From: Rheinheimera sp. EpRS3
GTDB lineage: Bacteria > Pseudomonadota > Gammaproteobacteria > Enterobacterales > Alteromonadaceae
Reading direction: 5' to 3'
NCBI RefSeq assembly: GCF_001513785.1
Contig: NZ_LNQS01000008.1
Span: forward strand, 1-64,000
DNA: 64,000 nucleotides
This document shows positions 9,397 through 18,112 of the stretch, in pieces. The position numbers and the translations under genes were made by a program. A model generated the notes under the pieces. That model was not told the origin of the DNA and made no database searches. It saw only the letters and a list, made by a program, of their open reading frames with translations. Positions within the stretch are counted from its first letter, which is position 1. Every line of letters begins with the position of its first letter.

Positions 9397-9709
9397 ATTT
9401 TCTCACCTGGTAGTTGTAGGTATTTATCTAAATCCATTTGAATACAGATGCTGCTTTCAATTTGGGAGACAATGGTAACTAAACCATATTACACTTTTCT
9501 TACGCCAATCCGATTTATGGGAACTTTTCGCTCCTCTCATTGTCATAGGCGGTTGCCATATAAGTGTAACATAGCTGGTCTGAGTTGCGCACTATGCTGG
9601 CAGAAATTGGCTAAAAAACCGACTTACTCAGTGTTTTCATCCATTTACTGGTTTTTATTACTCTGGCACTTTATGCTATTCGCCTGTCTGAATTACCAAT
9701 CTGTTGCCG
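9397..9709. other. Intergenic control region between divergent receptor and nuclease-like genes
   Basis: This 313-bp stretch separates two divergent genes. It holds the receptor's ribosome-binding site next to 9397. It also has an 8-bp inverted repeat, TTACACTT at 9489-9496 and AAGTGTAA at 9562-9569, 65 bp apart. A plus-strand open frame at 9448-9741 lacks a start signal and resembles nothing. I could not fix a promoter with confidence. Confidence 0.45.
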
Positions 9710-10897
9710 ATGAAAAAAACTTTATCTTCTGTCTGCTTTAGCACCTTAATCAGCCTTGGAGCGTCTTTAAATATGCACGCCACCGAAGTTACCTTTGCTA
9801 CTTTTAATGTCAGCATGGAAGCCCAGAATTATTTACCCAGAGGCCAAACCGGCAGCCCTGCTGTGCTGGCAGAATTACTGCAAACCGATAACCAGCCGCA
9901 AATTCGTAATATTGCTAATATTATCCAGTTGGTGCGCCCTGATGTGCTATTGCTGAATGAATTTGACTACATCGCCGATAGTAATAAAGGTATAAAAGCT
10001 TTTGTCAAAAACTACCTGAACAAACCTCAAGGCACTGCTGAGGCCATTAACTACCCCTACTTCTACTACAACACAGTAAATACCGGCCAACCCAGCCCTT
10101 ATGATCTGGACAACGATGGCAAAGCAACCGGTATCGGTGCCGATGCCTGGGGTTTTGGTTTTTACCCTGGCCAGTACGGCATGGTGCTGCTGTCTAAATA
10201 CCCGATAGATACCGCCAAGGTCCGCACTTTTCAGCAGTTTAAATGGAAAGATATGCCTGGCTTTATGCCAACCCAAAAAGCCGATGGCAGCCCCTGGTAT
10301 AGTAAAGAGGCCTGGGCCGAGTTTCCGCTTTCATCTAAAAGCCACTGGGATATCCCGCTTAATATTAATGGCAAAACAGTGCATATATTAGCCAGCCACC
10401 CGACGCCACCGGTATTTGACGGCGACGAAAACCGCAACGGTATTCGTAACCATGATGAAATACGTTTATGGGCTGATTATTTAACGCCAGAAAAAGCAGC
10501 TTATATTTACGATGACAACGGCCACAAAGGCGGATTAGCAGAAAACGCCAGCTTTGTGCTGCTGGGCGATCAAAATGCATCAGCTGATAATGAAGGCAAT
10601 GCCTTAAATAGTGGTATTAATACATTATATAACCACCCGCGGGTTAACAGCAGCATGCCACCAGCAAGCAACGGCGGCGCTGAGCATACATCTGATAACG
10701 CCAAAGCGGCCTATCATACAGCGGAGTGGCGGATGCGGGCTGATTACGTGCTACCGTCAAAAGCAGGTTTTGTGATTAAAGACAGCGGAATATTCTGGCC
10801 GGTAAAGGCCGATCCACTTTACCCACTAGTTGGTTCACGCGGAGCCAGCTCGGATCACCGCCTGGTGTGGGTTAAACTTGAACTCAGTGCTGAATAG
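9710..10897 (+). CDS. Exported endonuclease/exonuclease/phosphatase-fold protein
   Basis: A 395-residue protein starting at ATG 9710 (an in-frame TTG at 9704 is less likely). The signal peptide is MKKTLSSVCFSTLISLGASL with cleavage probably after NMHA. The mature part matches the EEP fold: TFATFNVSM with the first metal-site Asn, DVLLLNEFDYI with the metal-binding Glu, LASHPTPP, LLGDQNAS with the catalytic Asp, and the closing SSDHRLVWVKL with the Asp-His pair. Similar secreted proteins in Alteromonadales are annotated as phosphatases or nucleases. It may take phosphate from nucleic acids or phospho-esters outside the cell. It stands alone between the receptor and rlmM. Confidence 0.82.
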   Translation: MKKTLSSVCFSTLISLGASLNMHATEVTFATFNVSMEAQNYLPRGQTGSPAVLAELLQTDNQPQIRNIANIIQLVRPDVLLLNEFDYIADSNKGIKAFVKNYLNKPQGTAEAINYPYFYYNTVNTGQPSPYDLDNDGKATGIGADAWGFGFYPGQYGMVLLSKYPIDTAKVRTFQQFKWKDMPGFMPTQKADGSPWYSKEAWAEFPLSSKSHWDIPLNINGKTVHILASHPTPPVFDGDENRNGIRNHDEIRLWADYLTPEKAAYIYDDNGHKGGLAENASFVLLGDQNASADNEGNALNSGINTLYNHPRVNSSMPPASNGGAEHTSDNAKAAYHTAEWRMRADYVLPSKAGFVIKDSGIFWPVKADPLYPLVGSRGASSDHRLVWVKLELSAE

Positions 10898-10910
10898 GCA
10901 GCACTGAGTT
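10881..10910. terminator. Hairpin between convergent genes, enclosing a stop codon
   Basis: A perfect 12-bp stem AACTCAGTGCTG / CAGCACTGAGTT encloses the 6-nt loop AATAGG. The loop contains the TAG stop codon of the nuclease-like gene (10895-10897). rlmM ends 13 bp beyond on the other strand. The T run is weak on both sides, so it may terminate poorly or protect mRNA ends. Confidence 0.6.
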
Positions 10911-10923
10911 TGTCAGTTGGCTA

Positions 10924-12006
10924 TCAGAATTTTAATACCAGGTTTTGCACATGTACTGTTACTTCTTCACGGTCATGGTACAAGTGCTTAACCTGCAACC
11001 GGAATTTAATATCTGCATCTGCAAGTCGCTGCTCAAGCTGGGCTAATATATCCGTTACGGTTTCATAGCGCTTTTTCATCGGCAGTTTTAAATTAAACAT
11101 GGCTTCCTGACACCAGCCATTAATTAACCAATCTCCCATCCGTTCAGCCACACGCTGCGGCTGCTCAATCATGTCGCAGACAACCCAGTACACATTTTTT
11201 TTCTGCGGTTCAAACTTAAAACCATCAACCATTAAATGCTTAACCTGACCGGTCTCCATCAGCGATTCTGCCATAGGGCCATTATCGATAGCGGTTACCA
11301 TCATACTGCGTTTCACCAACTGATAGGTCCAGCCGCCGGGGCTGGCACCAAGATCTACTGCATTTAAACCGCCAGACAAGCGTTTATCCCACTCCTGTTT
11401 AGGAATAAATTGGATGAAAGCTTCTTCCAGTTTTAAAGTACTGCGGCTTGGCGCCTCGTTGGGGAACTTCAGCCGCATAATGCCATTTTCCAGCGGGCTG
11501 TTGTTTTCAGGGTACGACAAGCCAACATAGCCTTGCTGGCCAGTTAATAAAAACAGGTGCAATACAGGTGCGCGCTTTTGCTCTTTCGCCAGCATAACCC
11601 CGGATTGGCGCAATGCCTGACGCAGCGGCACAGTCAGTTTGCGTGCCAACGTCGACAGGGTTTTACCATCGTTAGTTTCCGGATACTCTACTCTTAACTC
11701 GCCGCAACCACTTAGCTCAGCGGCCAATACTGCCTCAATTACCGGCGCGATACGATCGGCCGGCGGCAGCTCCAGCAGTTCCGCCTGTAACAGGCTCCAT
11801 TGACGGATAAAAATAAACTGCTCAAACGGAAAGTCGCGGTAAAACTGCGCCAGGCTGTCGGCGTCATAAGCTTCAAATATCACAAAGGCGCTGTTGGCAC
11901 TGAGCTTACAAAAACCGAACACATCGTACTGGCCGGCCTTGTCTTGAATTTCAGCCGCGCATTCTTTTTCAAAACCGGCGCGACAGTACAGTAATAGTTG
12001 TTTCAT
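10924..12006 (-). CDS. rlmM: 23S rRNA (cytidine-2498 2'-O)-methyltransferase RlmM
   Basis: A 360-residue cytosolic enzyme, the usual RlmM length. The N-terminal THUMP-like region (MLLYCRAGFEKECAAEI type) recognises RNA. The C-terminal Rossmann domain has the SAM motif LNAVDLGASPGGWTYQL. It transfers a methyl group to the ribose of C2498 of 23S rRNA. Upstream in-frame codons exist, but ATG 12006 follows GGAG and is chosen. It comes last in the run gcvA - hydrolase - ygdD - rlmM. The E. coli order gcvA-ygdD-rlmM is the same apart from the extra hydrolase. Confidence 0.93.
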   Translation of the reverse strand: MKQLLLYCRAGFEKECAAEIQDKAGQYDVFGFCKLSANSAFVIFEAYDADSLAQFYRDFPFEQFIFIRQWSLLQAELLELPPADRIAPVIEAVLAAELSGCGELRVEYPETNDGKTLSTLARKLTVPLRQALRQSGVMLAKEQKRAPVLHLFLLTGQQGYVGLSYPENNSPLENGIMRLKFPNEAPSRSTLKLEEAFIQFIPKQEWDKRLSGGLNAVDLGASPGGWTYQLVKRSMMVTAIDNGPMAESLMETGQVKHLMVDGFKFEPQKKNVYWVVCDMIEQPQRVAERMGDWLINGWCQEAMFNLKLPMKKRYETVTDILAQLEQRLADADIKFRLQVKHLYHDREEVTVHVQNLVLKF

Positions 12007-12007
12007 G

Positions 12008-12382
12008 TTAACTCCGCCGCCAGGCACTGATGGCAAGCAACAGCCAGGCAGCTATAAAGAGCTGGCCACCGATGGGCGCCAACTGTGAATAATAAAGCGG
12101 CCAGGCAAAAACGCCAGCCAGTAAAGTCCAGACAAAACACCACAGCCCCAAATGCCAGATAACAGCCACTAACCTCGTAAGTTTAGCCTCGCTGTGCTGC
12201 CGGCCCAGCGCCAGTAGCGCCAGGCTATGAAACGCCAGCATGGCCAGAGCACTGATTACCCGCGCTACTGCTTCAGTACTTAATTGCCCCTGCCACATAT
12301 GCATTAGTACTGCACTTAAGCCCACTACAGCAGCGCCATACAGGGCTGCTATGCTGTTACTGCTTTGCCAAAAGTATTTCAT
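12008..12382 (-). CDS. ygdD: DUF423-family small membrane protein (YgdD-like)
   Basis: A 124-residue protein with four hydrophobic segments, as usual for DUF423 (YgdD). The N-terminus IAALYGAAVVGLSAVLMHMW and the C-terminal PIGGQLFIAAWLLLAIS match the family. Function is unknown. The chosen ATG at 12382 follows AGGAAC. The stop lies directly against the rlmM start region, so translation may be coupled. The start region overlaps the end of the upstream hydrolase by 26 bp. Confidence 0.85.
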   Translation of the reverse strand: MKYFWQSSNSIAALYGAAVVGLSAVLMHMWQGQLSTEAVARVISALAMLAFHSLALLALGRQHSEAKLTRLVAVIWHLGLWCFVWTLLAGVFAWPLYYSQLAPIGGQLFIAAWLLLAISAWRRS

Positions 12383-12995
12383 CAATGTTCCTGCTGCAAA
12401 ATTGCGCGGCGTCACTAATCAGTTGTCGCTGTATCAGGCCGCTTTTTACTCTGGGTTTAAAATCATGATCGCCATCTGCCAGCCAGTGTATTGTTACTTT
12501 GGGCCATTGCATGGCGGCCAGTTCGGCTTTGGTGCCAAAAGCATCCCGCTCGCCCTGGGCAATAAATAACGGACAAGCCAGCTGTGCAAAATGCTCAGTA
12601 CGCCAGCTTTGCTTTTTCGGCGGGTGAAACGGATAACCAAAAGCAAAGATACCTTGCACCTTGTCATGCCCGCTCAGCAAACTGGCCACACGCCCTCCCA
12701 TCGATTTACCGCCTATAAATAATGGTAAATCCGTCGGACAATTATCAGCATGCTGGCTAAATTGCTGCATTAATAACGGCATTTTATCCGGTAAGCTGCG
12801 TTTGCCAGTGTCAATAAAGCGCTGCATATAAGCAAAGTTAAAGCGCCAAACTTCTATATTAAATGCCGCCAGTTGCTGTGACAGCTGCTGCATAAAGTCG
12901 CTGCTGGCACCAGCGCCTGCGCCATGAGCTAACAGCAAGCGGGCTTTGGCCGTTACGGCTTTATTAATTAACACGTCAGTCAAGGGCAACCGCAT
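12357..12995 (-). CDS. Small alpha/beta hydrolase
   Basis: A 212-residue cytosolic hydrolase of the KANL3/Tex30-like type. The oxyanion strand LLLAHGAGAGASSDFM is near the N-terminus. The nucleophile Ser lies in FIGGKSMGGRVASLL. An Asp in FIAQGERDAFG and a His in LADGDHDF complete a plausible catalytic triad. The substrate is unknown. An in-frame TTG at 13016 would add seven residues; ATG 12995 is preferred because the conserved part begins just after it. It overlaps the end of gcvA by about 20 bp and the start of ygdD by 26 bp, so these genes are probably co-transcribed. Confidence 0.8.
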   Translation of the reverse strand: MRLPLTDVLINKAVTAKARLLLAHGAGAGASSDFMQQLSQQLAAFNIEVWRFNFAYMQRFIDTGKRSLPDKMPLLMQQFSQHADNCPTDLPLFIGGKSMGGRVASLLSGHDKVQGIFAFGYPFHPPKKQSWRTEHFAQLACPLFIAQGERDAFGTKAELAAMQWPKVTIHWLADGDHDFKPRVKSGLIQRQLISDAAQFCSRNIDEILLAKQ

Positions 12996-13911
12996 TGGTA
13001 AACTGTTGTTCTGCAAAAGCGGCTTGCTCAGCTTCTACCATCGATACCATCCACTGGCGAAACGCAGTAATTTTACCCAGCTCAGTCTGGCTTTCCCGGC
13101 AAACTAAATAATAAGCATCTTTAGAAATAAGCACATGATTAAACGGCACTATTAAGCGGCCTGAGTTTATATCTGGCCGCGCCAGCACGTTGTGCGCCAG
13201 TGCCACCCCCTGGCCATGAATGGCTGCCTGCAACACCATCGAAGAGTGGCTGAAAATAGGCCCCTGATTAACATTAAAATGCTTAAAACCCTGCGTAGTA
13301 AACCAGGCTTTCCAGGCACGGCGCGAGCCGTCATGCAGTAAATTGTGATATTGCAAATCAGTGGGCTCTGACAATGGCTTAGTGCTGTTTAATAACAGTG
13401 GTGAGCACACCGGCAGTAAATATTCAGTATGCAGTTTATCTGCATGCAAATTGCGCCAGGTGCCACGACCATAATAAATCGCCACGTCAACATCGTCTGT
13501 CAGCGAACCTTCGTCTAAATCTACGGCTTTAATGCGTACATCTATATCCGGGTGCTGTTCACTAAACTGGTTTAACCTTGGCACCAACCACTGAATAGCA
13601 AAACTCGGCTGCAGGCTTACAGTTAAAGAGCCTTTGGCACCGCGCGCCAGCAGTTTTTCGGTAGATTCATGCAGCTGCAAAAATATTTCTTTAATATCCA
13701 GAAAATAGCTTTGGCCTTCTTCTGTCAGCAGCAAAGAGCGGTTTTTTCGCATAAACAGCTTAAGGCCAAGATGATCTTCCAGCGCTTTAATCTGATGGCT
13801 GATAGCGGCCTGGGTAACGTACATTTCTTCTGCCGCCTTGGTAAAACTTAAGTGCCTGGCAGCAGTTTCAAAGGCTTTTAATGCATTAAGCGGGGGCAGA
13901 CGACGCGCCAT
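12976..13911 (-). CDS. gcvA: LysR-family regulator, GcvA type
   Basis: A 311-residue LysR-type transcription factor. The N-terminal winged helix-turn-helix (MARRLPPLNALKAFE through AAISHQIKALEDHLG) is very close to GcvA, which controls glycine cleavage genes. The remainder is the usual two-lobed effector-binding domain (~95-300). Next to ygdD and rlmM, as in E. coli, the name is well supported. Direct control of gcv genes cannot be read from this window because none are present. Confidence 0.87.
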   Translation of the reverse strand: MARRLPPLNALKAFETAARHLSFTKAAEEMYVTQAAISHQIKALEDHLGLKLFMRKNRSLLLTEEGQSYFLDIKEIFLQLHESTEKLLARGAKGSLTVSLQPSFAIQWLVPRLNQFSEQHPDIDVRIKAVDLDEGSLTDDVDVAIYYGRGTWRNLHADKLHTEYLLPVCSPLLLNSTKPLSEPTDLQYHNLLHDGSRRAWKAWFTTQGFKHFNVNQGPIFSHSSMVLQAAIHGQGVALAHNVLARPDINSGRLIVPFNHVLISKDAYYLVCRESQTELGKITAFRQWMVSMVEAEQAAFAEQQFTNAVALD

Positions 13912-14006
13912 GATATCTCTTAGATTATTAAATCTGATGATTAAAATTTCTAATCCGAATTATAACGCCGTCGTCGCCACGACGCCAGCAACAAGCTAAG
14001 CTAAGT

Positions 14007-14279
14007 TTACTTTTCTACCGGCTTGTAGCCCTCAATTTCAACCTCTTCGCCTTTAAACAGAAAAGCTTCCATTTGCGCTTCTAAAAACTGCCGATGTTCC
14101 GGGTTCATCATATTCAGTTTTTTTTCATTAATCAGCATAATCTGTTTGGCTTGCCACAGCGCAAAAGCTTCTTTGCTGATGCTGTTAAAAATCTTTTTAC
14201 CCAGCTCGCCGGGATACAGCTGAAAATCCAGCCCGGGTGCTTCTTTGTTTAAATACTCACAAAATACTGTACGGCTCAT
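14007..14279 (-). CDS. yggX: Oxidative damage protection protein YggX (Fe trafficking)
   Basis: A 90-residue protein, the standard YggX size. It has the family opening [19 protein letters not shown] with the conserved Cys7, and the central [16 protein letters not shown] and [11 protein letters not shown]. YggX protects Fe-S proteins and is tied to iron supply and MutY. Its ATG overlaps the mutY stop codon in an ATGA (14276-14279), so the two are translationally coupled, as in E. coli. Confidence 0.95.
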   Translation of the reverse strand: MSRTVFCEYLNKEAPGLDFQLYPGELGKKIFNSISKEAFALWQAKQIMLINEKKLNMMNPEHRQFLEAQMEAFLFKGEEVEIEGYKPVEK

Positions 14280-15361
14280 AGTGGTTTGTCCTTTTTGTCC
14301 GGATTTGCAGCTAATAACTGCTGAAACAGTTGTTTTGCCGGTGCCGACAAGCCAACCTGCGGAATGGCATTTATTGTAAACCAAGTCGGTGCAGATTGCT
14401 CCTGCACCGCAGCAGGGGCATGTTTTAGTTTTACCCGCTTTGGCTGGATCCATAAATGAAAATGGCTGAAAGTATGGCGAAAGCCTGCCAGCTCTTCGCT
14501 GCTTTCAACGTCGAGCGCATTTAATGCAATGTATTGCTCACGCTCTGCTGCAGAGGCAAACTCAATAAAACCAAACAAGCCGCCCCAAAGGCCGGATGCC
14601 GGGCGCTGCGACAACAGCACTTTATCGCCGTGCTGTAACAACAACCAGAAGCTCTGTTTTTCCGGCAGGGCTTTTTTGGCTTTTTTACCAGGGTACAATG
14701 CCTGCTCACCAGCCAGTGCAGCTTTGCACTTTAATTTAAGCGGGCATTCAACACAGCGCGGCTTACTGCGGCTGCATAAAGTAGCGCCAAGATCCATCAT
14801 TGCCTGATTAAACGCCGCTACCGTGTCTTTCGGGGTTAGCTGTTCTGCCAGCTGCCATAACTGCTGCTCTACCTTTTTATCACCGGGCCAGCCGGATATA
14901 GCGGCAAAGCGGGCCAGCACACGCTTACAGTTACCATCCAAAATAGGATAGTGCTGCCCCAACGCTAAAGATAACACCGCCCCTGCTGTTGAGCGGCCCA
15001 CGCCCGGCAGCGCCAGCACCTGGTCAAATTCTGTCGGAAAGTCACCACCATGCTGCGTTGCAACTATCTGCGCTGTTTTATGCAGATTACGCGCTCTGGC
15101 GTAATAGCCCAGTCCGGTCCATAAATGCAGCACCTCATCAAGTGGCGCCTGCGCCAGAGCATTAATATCGGCAAAGCGCGCGGTAAAACGCTGAAAATAA
15201 GGAATTACTGTGGCAACCTGGGTTTGCTGCAACATAACTTCGCTAAGCCAGGTTTTATACGGGCTTTTATTAAGCTGCCACGGCAGTGTTTTGCGCCCGT
15301 GCAGCTGATACCAGCTAACCAGCTGATTTGAAAACCAAACTGCATCCTGTTGCGCTAACAT
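14276..15361 (-). CDS. mutY: Adenine DNA glycosylase MutY
   Basis: A 361-residue base-excision repair enzyme that removes adenine opposite 8-oxoguanine. Visible features are the catalytic Glu in [12 protein letters not shown], the helix-hairpin-helix [14 protein letters not shown], the catalytic Asp in [11 protein letters not shown], and the [4Fe-4S] cysteines [17 protein letters not shown]. The C-terminal NUDIX-like domain (~230-350), with [11 protein letters not shown], recognises 8-oxoG. It forms an operon with yggX and faces away from trmB. Confidence 0.96.
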   Translation of the reverse strand: MLAQQDAVWFSNQLVSWYQLHGRKTLPWQLNKSPYKTWLSEVMLQQTQVATVIPYFQRFTARFADINALAQAPLDEVLHLWTGLGYYARARNLHKTAQIVATQHGGDFPTEFDQVLALPGVGRSTAGAVLSLALGQHYPILDGNCKRVLARFAAISGWPGDKKVEQQLWQLAEQLTPKDTVAAFNQAMMDLGATLCSRSKPRCVECPLKLKCKAALAGEQALYPGKKAKKALPEKQSFWLLLQHGDKVLLSQRPASGLWGGLFGFIEFASAAEREQYIALNALDVESSEELAGFRHTFSHFHLWIQPKRVKLKHAPAAVQEQSAPTWFTINAIPQVGLSAPAKQLFQQLLAANPDKKDKPL

Positions 15362-15490
15362 AACAGCCCCTGCTTTGAAGATTGCGCGCAGTATAAGCAG
15401 CTCTGTTTACCTTGCCAACCATAATCGCGGTTGAGCAAAGCCGCTAATATAAGGATAATACGCGCCGTTAACGATTATGCGGAGCAACAG

Positions 15491-16216
15491 ATGACAGACA
15501 GTACCGGCCAGCAGCAAGACGAACAGGCTGAAAACACCACCTATATGCGCAGAATCCGCTCCTTTGTTTTGCGTGAAGGCCGGCTGACCAAAGGCCAGCA
15601 ACATGCGCTGGACACCTACTGGACCGACTACGGTTTAACCTATCAGAGCCAGCCGCTGCAATTGACAGAGGTATTTGGCCGCGATAATGCCAAAGTGCTG
15701 GAAATAGGCTTTGGTATGGGTAAATCGCTGGTGCAGATGGCAAAAGAGGCACCGGAAAAAGATTTTATCGGCATTGAAGTGCACCGCCCCGGCGTTGGCG
15801 CCTGTCTATCTGAGGCCGTGGCGCAACAGGTTAACAACCTGAAAGTATTTGAACACGATGCGGTAGAAGTGCTGGAACACAGCATTGCTGATAACAGCCT
15901 GGATACGGTGCAGCTGTTTTTCCCTGATCCCTGGCATAAAAAGCGCCACCATAAGCGCCGTATAGTGCAAAATGATTTTGTGCAACTGCTACGGCGTAAG
16001 TTAAAACCAGGCGGCGTGTTTCATATGGCTACCGACTGGGAAAACTATGCGCAGCACATGCTCGAAGTTATGCTGGCAGCAGAAGGTTTTACTAATTTAT
16101 CTGCCGACAATACTTATGTTGAGCGGCCAGAGCACCGGCCGCTGACCAAATTCGAACAACGTGGCCAGCGGTTAGGCCATGGTGTTTGGGATCTGATGTT
16201 TAAAAAGGAAAGCTAA
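15491..16216 (+). CDS. trmB: tRNA (guanine-N7-)-methyltransferase TrmB
   Basis: A 241-residue enzyme that methylates G46 in the tRNA variable loop. It contains the SAM-binding [16 protein letters not shown] and the family motif [17 protein letters not shown]. The final [12 protein letters not shown] is also typical. ATG 15491 follows GGAG by six bases; an in-frame TTG at 15431 is unlikely. Its TAA is directly followed by the rsmC ATG, so the two are coupled. Confidence 0.95.
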   Translation: MTDSTGQQQDEQAENTTYMRRIRSFVLREGRLTKGQQHALDTYWTDYGLTYQSQPLQLTEVFGRDNAKVLEIGFGMGKSLVQMAKEAPEKDFIGIEVHRPGVGACLSEAVAQQVNNLKVFEHDAVEVLEHSIADNSLDTVQLFFPDPWHKKRHHKRRIVQNDFVQLLRRKLKPGGVFHMATDWENYAQHMLEVMLAAEGFTNLSADNTYVERPEHRPLTKFEQRGQRLGHGVWDLMFKKES

Positions 16217-17236
16217 ATGCTAGCAACAGCCAGTCAACTGGTCTTACGTAACATCAATGATCTTAATGGCAAGGTATTAGTGGTAGAGCCAATGGCTGAC
16301 AGCCTGGCAACTGAGTTGCGCCACCTGTCGCCAGAGCTGGAACTAAGCTGCTACAGCACTGATGCTGCAGCGGCAACCTGCTGGAATCATGACTATGTAA
16401 CGCTGTATACCGATGTCAGCCCGCAATTTACCGGCACTTTTGACACTGTGGTGCTATTTTACCCTAAAAGTAAAGAACAGCTTGCCTTTACGCTGGGCCA
16501 GCTGAAAAACGTTATCAGCACTAATACCGAAATTTTTGTGTACGGTGACAATAAAGGTGGCATTAAAAGCCTGGCCAGTCATGCCCAAAAGCTGGGGCTC
16601 GGTGCCAATAAGCTGGACAATGCCAAACACTGTTTGTGGTTTTCATTATTTGGTGATTTCAGCCGCTTAGCCAATGTATCAGCCAGTAGCTTTACCATTA
16701 ACGCAGCGGGTGAAACCCTTACACTGCATTCGCTACCCGGCGTATTTAACCACGGTAAGCTGGATATCGGCACTGCATTGTTACTGGATAACCTGCCAGA
16801 TGTAAGCCAGGGCAAAGTGCTGGATTTTGCCTGTGGTTGTGGGGTAATTGGTGCGATGTTAAAGCGCAAACATCCGGCAATTGAGTTGTTTAGCTCCGAC
16901 ATCAGCAGTTTAGCAGTAAAGGCTACCGAGCTGACACTGGCAGCAAATAAGCTCAGCGGCACAGTAATAGCCGCCGACGGTTTGCCGGAAATCCCCAAGC
17001 AGTTTGATTGCATTGTCAGTAACCCGCCATTTCACACGGGTATTAAAACCGACTACAGTATTGTGGACACCTTTATTCGCCAGAGCTCAGCCAGGCTTAG
17101 CGCCAATGGCAGCCTGACAATAGTGGCTAACAGCCATCTGGCGTATATGGAATTGCTGCAACAGGCATTTAAAAAGGTTACGCTAAAAGCCAAAGCCAAC
17201 GGCTTTGCGGTATACCGGGCCACTAATCAAAGTTAA
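16217..17236 (+). CDS. rsmC: 16S rRNA (guanine-1207 N2)-methyltransferase RsmC
   Basis: A 339-residue two-domain protein. The N-terminal half is a degenerate methyltransferase-like domain. The C-terminal half has the SAM motif VLDFACGCGVIGAML and the catalytic SNPPFHTGIKTDY. It methylates G1207 of 16S rRNA. It abuts trmB with no gap (TAA-ATG) and is followed ten bases later by a small exported protein. Confidence 0.94.
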   Translation: MLATASQLVLRNINDLNGKVLVVEPMADSLATELRHLSPELELSCYSTDAAAATCWNHDYVTLYTDVSPQFTGTFDTVVLFYPKSKEQLAFTLGQLKNVISTNTEIFVYGDNKGGIKSLASHAQKLGLGANKLDNAKHCLWFSLFGDFSRLANVSASSFTINAAGETLTLHSLPGVFNHGKLDIGTALLLDNLPDVSQGKVLDFACGCGVIGAMLKRKHPAIELFSSDISSLAVKATELTLAANKLSGTVIAADGLPEIPKQFDCIVSNPPFHTGIKTDYSIVDTFIRQSSARLSANGSLTIVANSHLAYMELLQQAFKKVTLKAKANGFAVYRATNQS

Positions 17237-17246
17237 AGGAATTACC

Positions 17247-17558
17247 ATGCCCAAACTGGCTGCTGCGTTAATACTGTTCTGGTTAACACCGGTGATAGCA
17301 GCAGACAGTTTGCCATGCATCCAGAACCCGGACCGGGTAAAAGCCTGCCCTAACCTATTGTACCGTGTTGCGCAGTTGCCGCAGATGAGCACACCAGCCG
17401 TTATCTGTATCTGCGCTACTGATTTCGCGCATCTGTTACAAACGCCCGCAGATGAAGCTGAAAAAGTGCAACAGAATATGAGCCGGCGCCAGATGGAAGT
17501 AATACACGGCGAAAAACTGCAAGCAGTGCTGGATATATTGCAGCGCAGCGTTAACTAA
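17247..17558 (+). CDS. Small exported protein of unknown function
   Basis: A 103-residue protein. The signal peptide MPKLAAALILFWLTPVIAA is followed by a short mature part with four Cys (CIQ, CPN, CICA), suggesting disulphide bonds in the periplasm. The C-terminal half is charged and helical. I recognise no family. ATG 17247 has AAGGA six bases upstream. It directly follows rsmC and is probably in the same transcript. Confidence 0.7.
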   Translation: MPKLAAALILFWLTPVIAADSLPCIQNPDRVKACPNLLYRVAQLPQMSTPAVICICATDFAHLLQTPADEAEKVQQNMSRRQMEVIHGEKLQAVLDILQRSVN

Positions 17559-17569
17559 GCAGACAGAAG

Positions 17570-17968
17570 CTAATCCGGTAGCAGCACTAAACGCTCACTA
17601 AAAGCACCCAGGCTTTCTTCATGCTGTGGCATTAACACCGGCACCAGAAATAATTCGCCCTGCTGTACCCAGTAAATCGCATTTTGCTGAAATTTTTGCG
17701 CCAACTGCAGTGCAATGCTTTTGTCACATAACACTATCCAGCTTTTTTCCTGAAAACTTAAGTCAGGTGCACTGCCGATAACAGAGCGAGAGGGTAACCG
17801 CTGCAAATTTAAATAAGCTTGTAACTCTTTGTCGCGGCGTAAATTAAGATAAGGATGTTCAGTATTCCCGGCGGGGTTTTGAGCGCTGATAATAGCGAAA
17901 TCAACATCACACTTCAGTGCCTGATGACACAGAAAAATACTCGTTTTATAACTTTCCCACAGGCTCAT
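17570..17968 (-). CDS. DUF3293-family protein
   Basis: A 132-residue soluble protein. The central FAIISAQNPAGNTEHPYLNLRRDKELQAYLN type region matches DUF3293 (shown here in part only). Such proteins are small, cytosolic and uncharacterised. ATG 17968 is chosen because residues before it are not conserved-looking. It is convergent with the small exported gene, 11 bases away, with no clear terminator between. Confidence 0.75.
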   Translation of the reverse strand: MSLWESYKTSIFLCHQALKCDVDFAIISAQNPAGNTEHPYLNLRRDKELQAYLNLQRLPSRSVIGSAPDLSFQEKSWIVLCDKSIALQLAQKFQQNAIYWVQQGELFLVPVLMPQHEESLGAFSERLVLLPD

Positions 17969-18112
17969 AACCAGACCTAAAAGTAACAAGTGCTTCTACT
18001 ATAAACTGCTTTACTAAATTTACCAGCGCGGTTTGCTAAATTCCGTTAATGTGCATAACATCAATGCAGACATTGCTCTGCAAGCGAACGATAAATTGGT
18101 CGAGATAACTGA

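Noticed and set aside
9448..9741. Plus-strand open frame of 97 codons before the nuclease-like gene
   Set aside because: No start signal and overlaps the real signal peptide start at 9710 in another frame.
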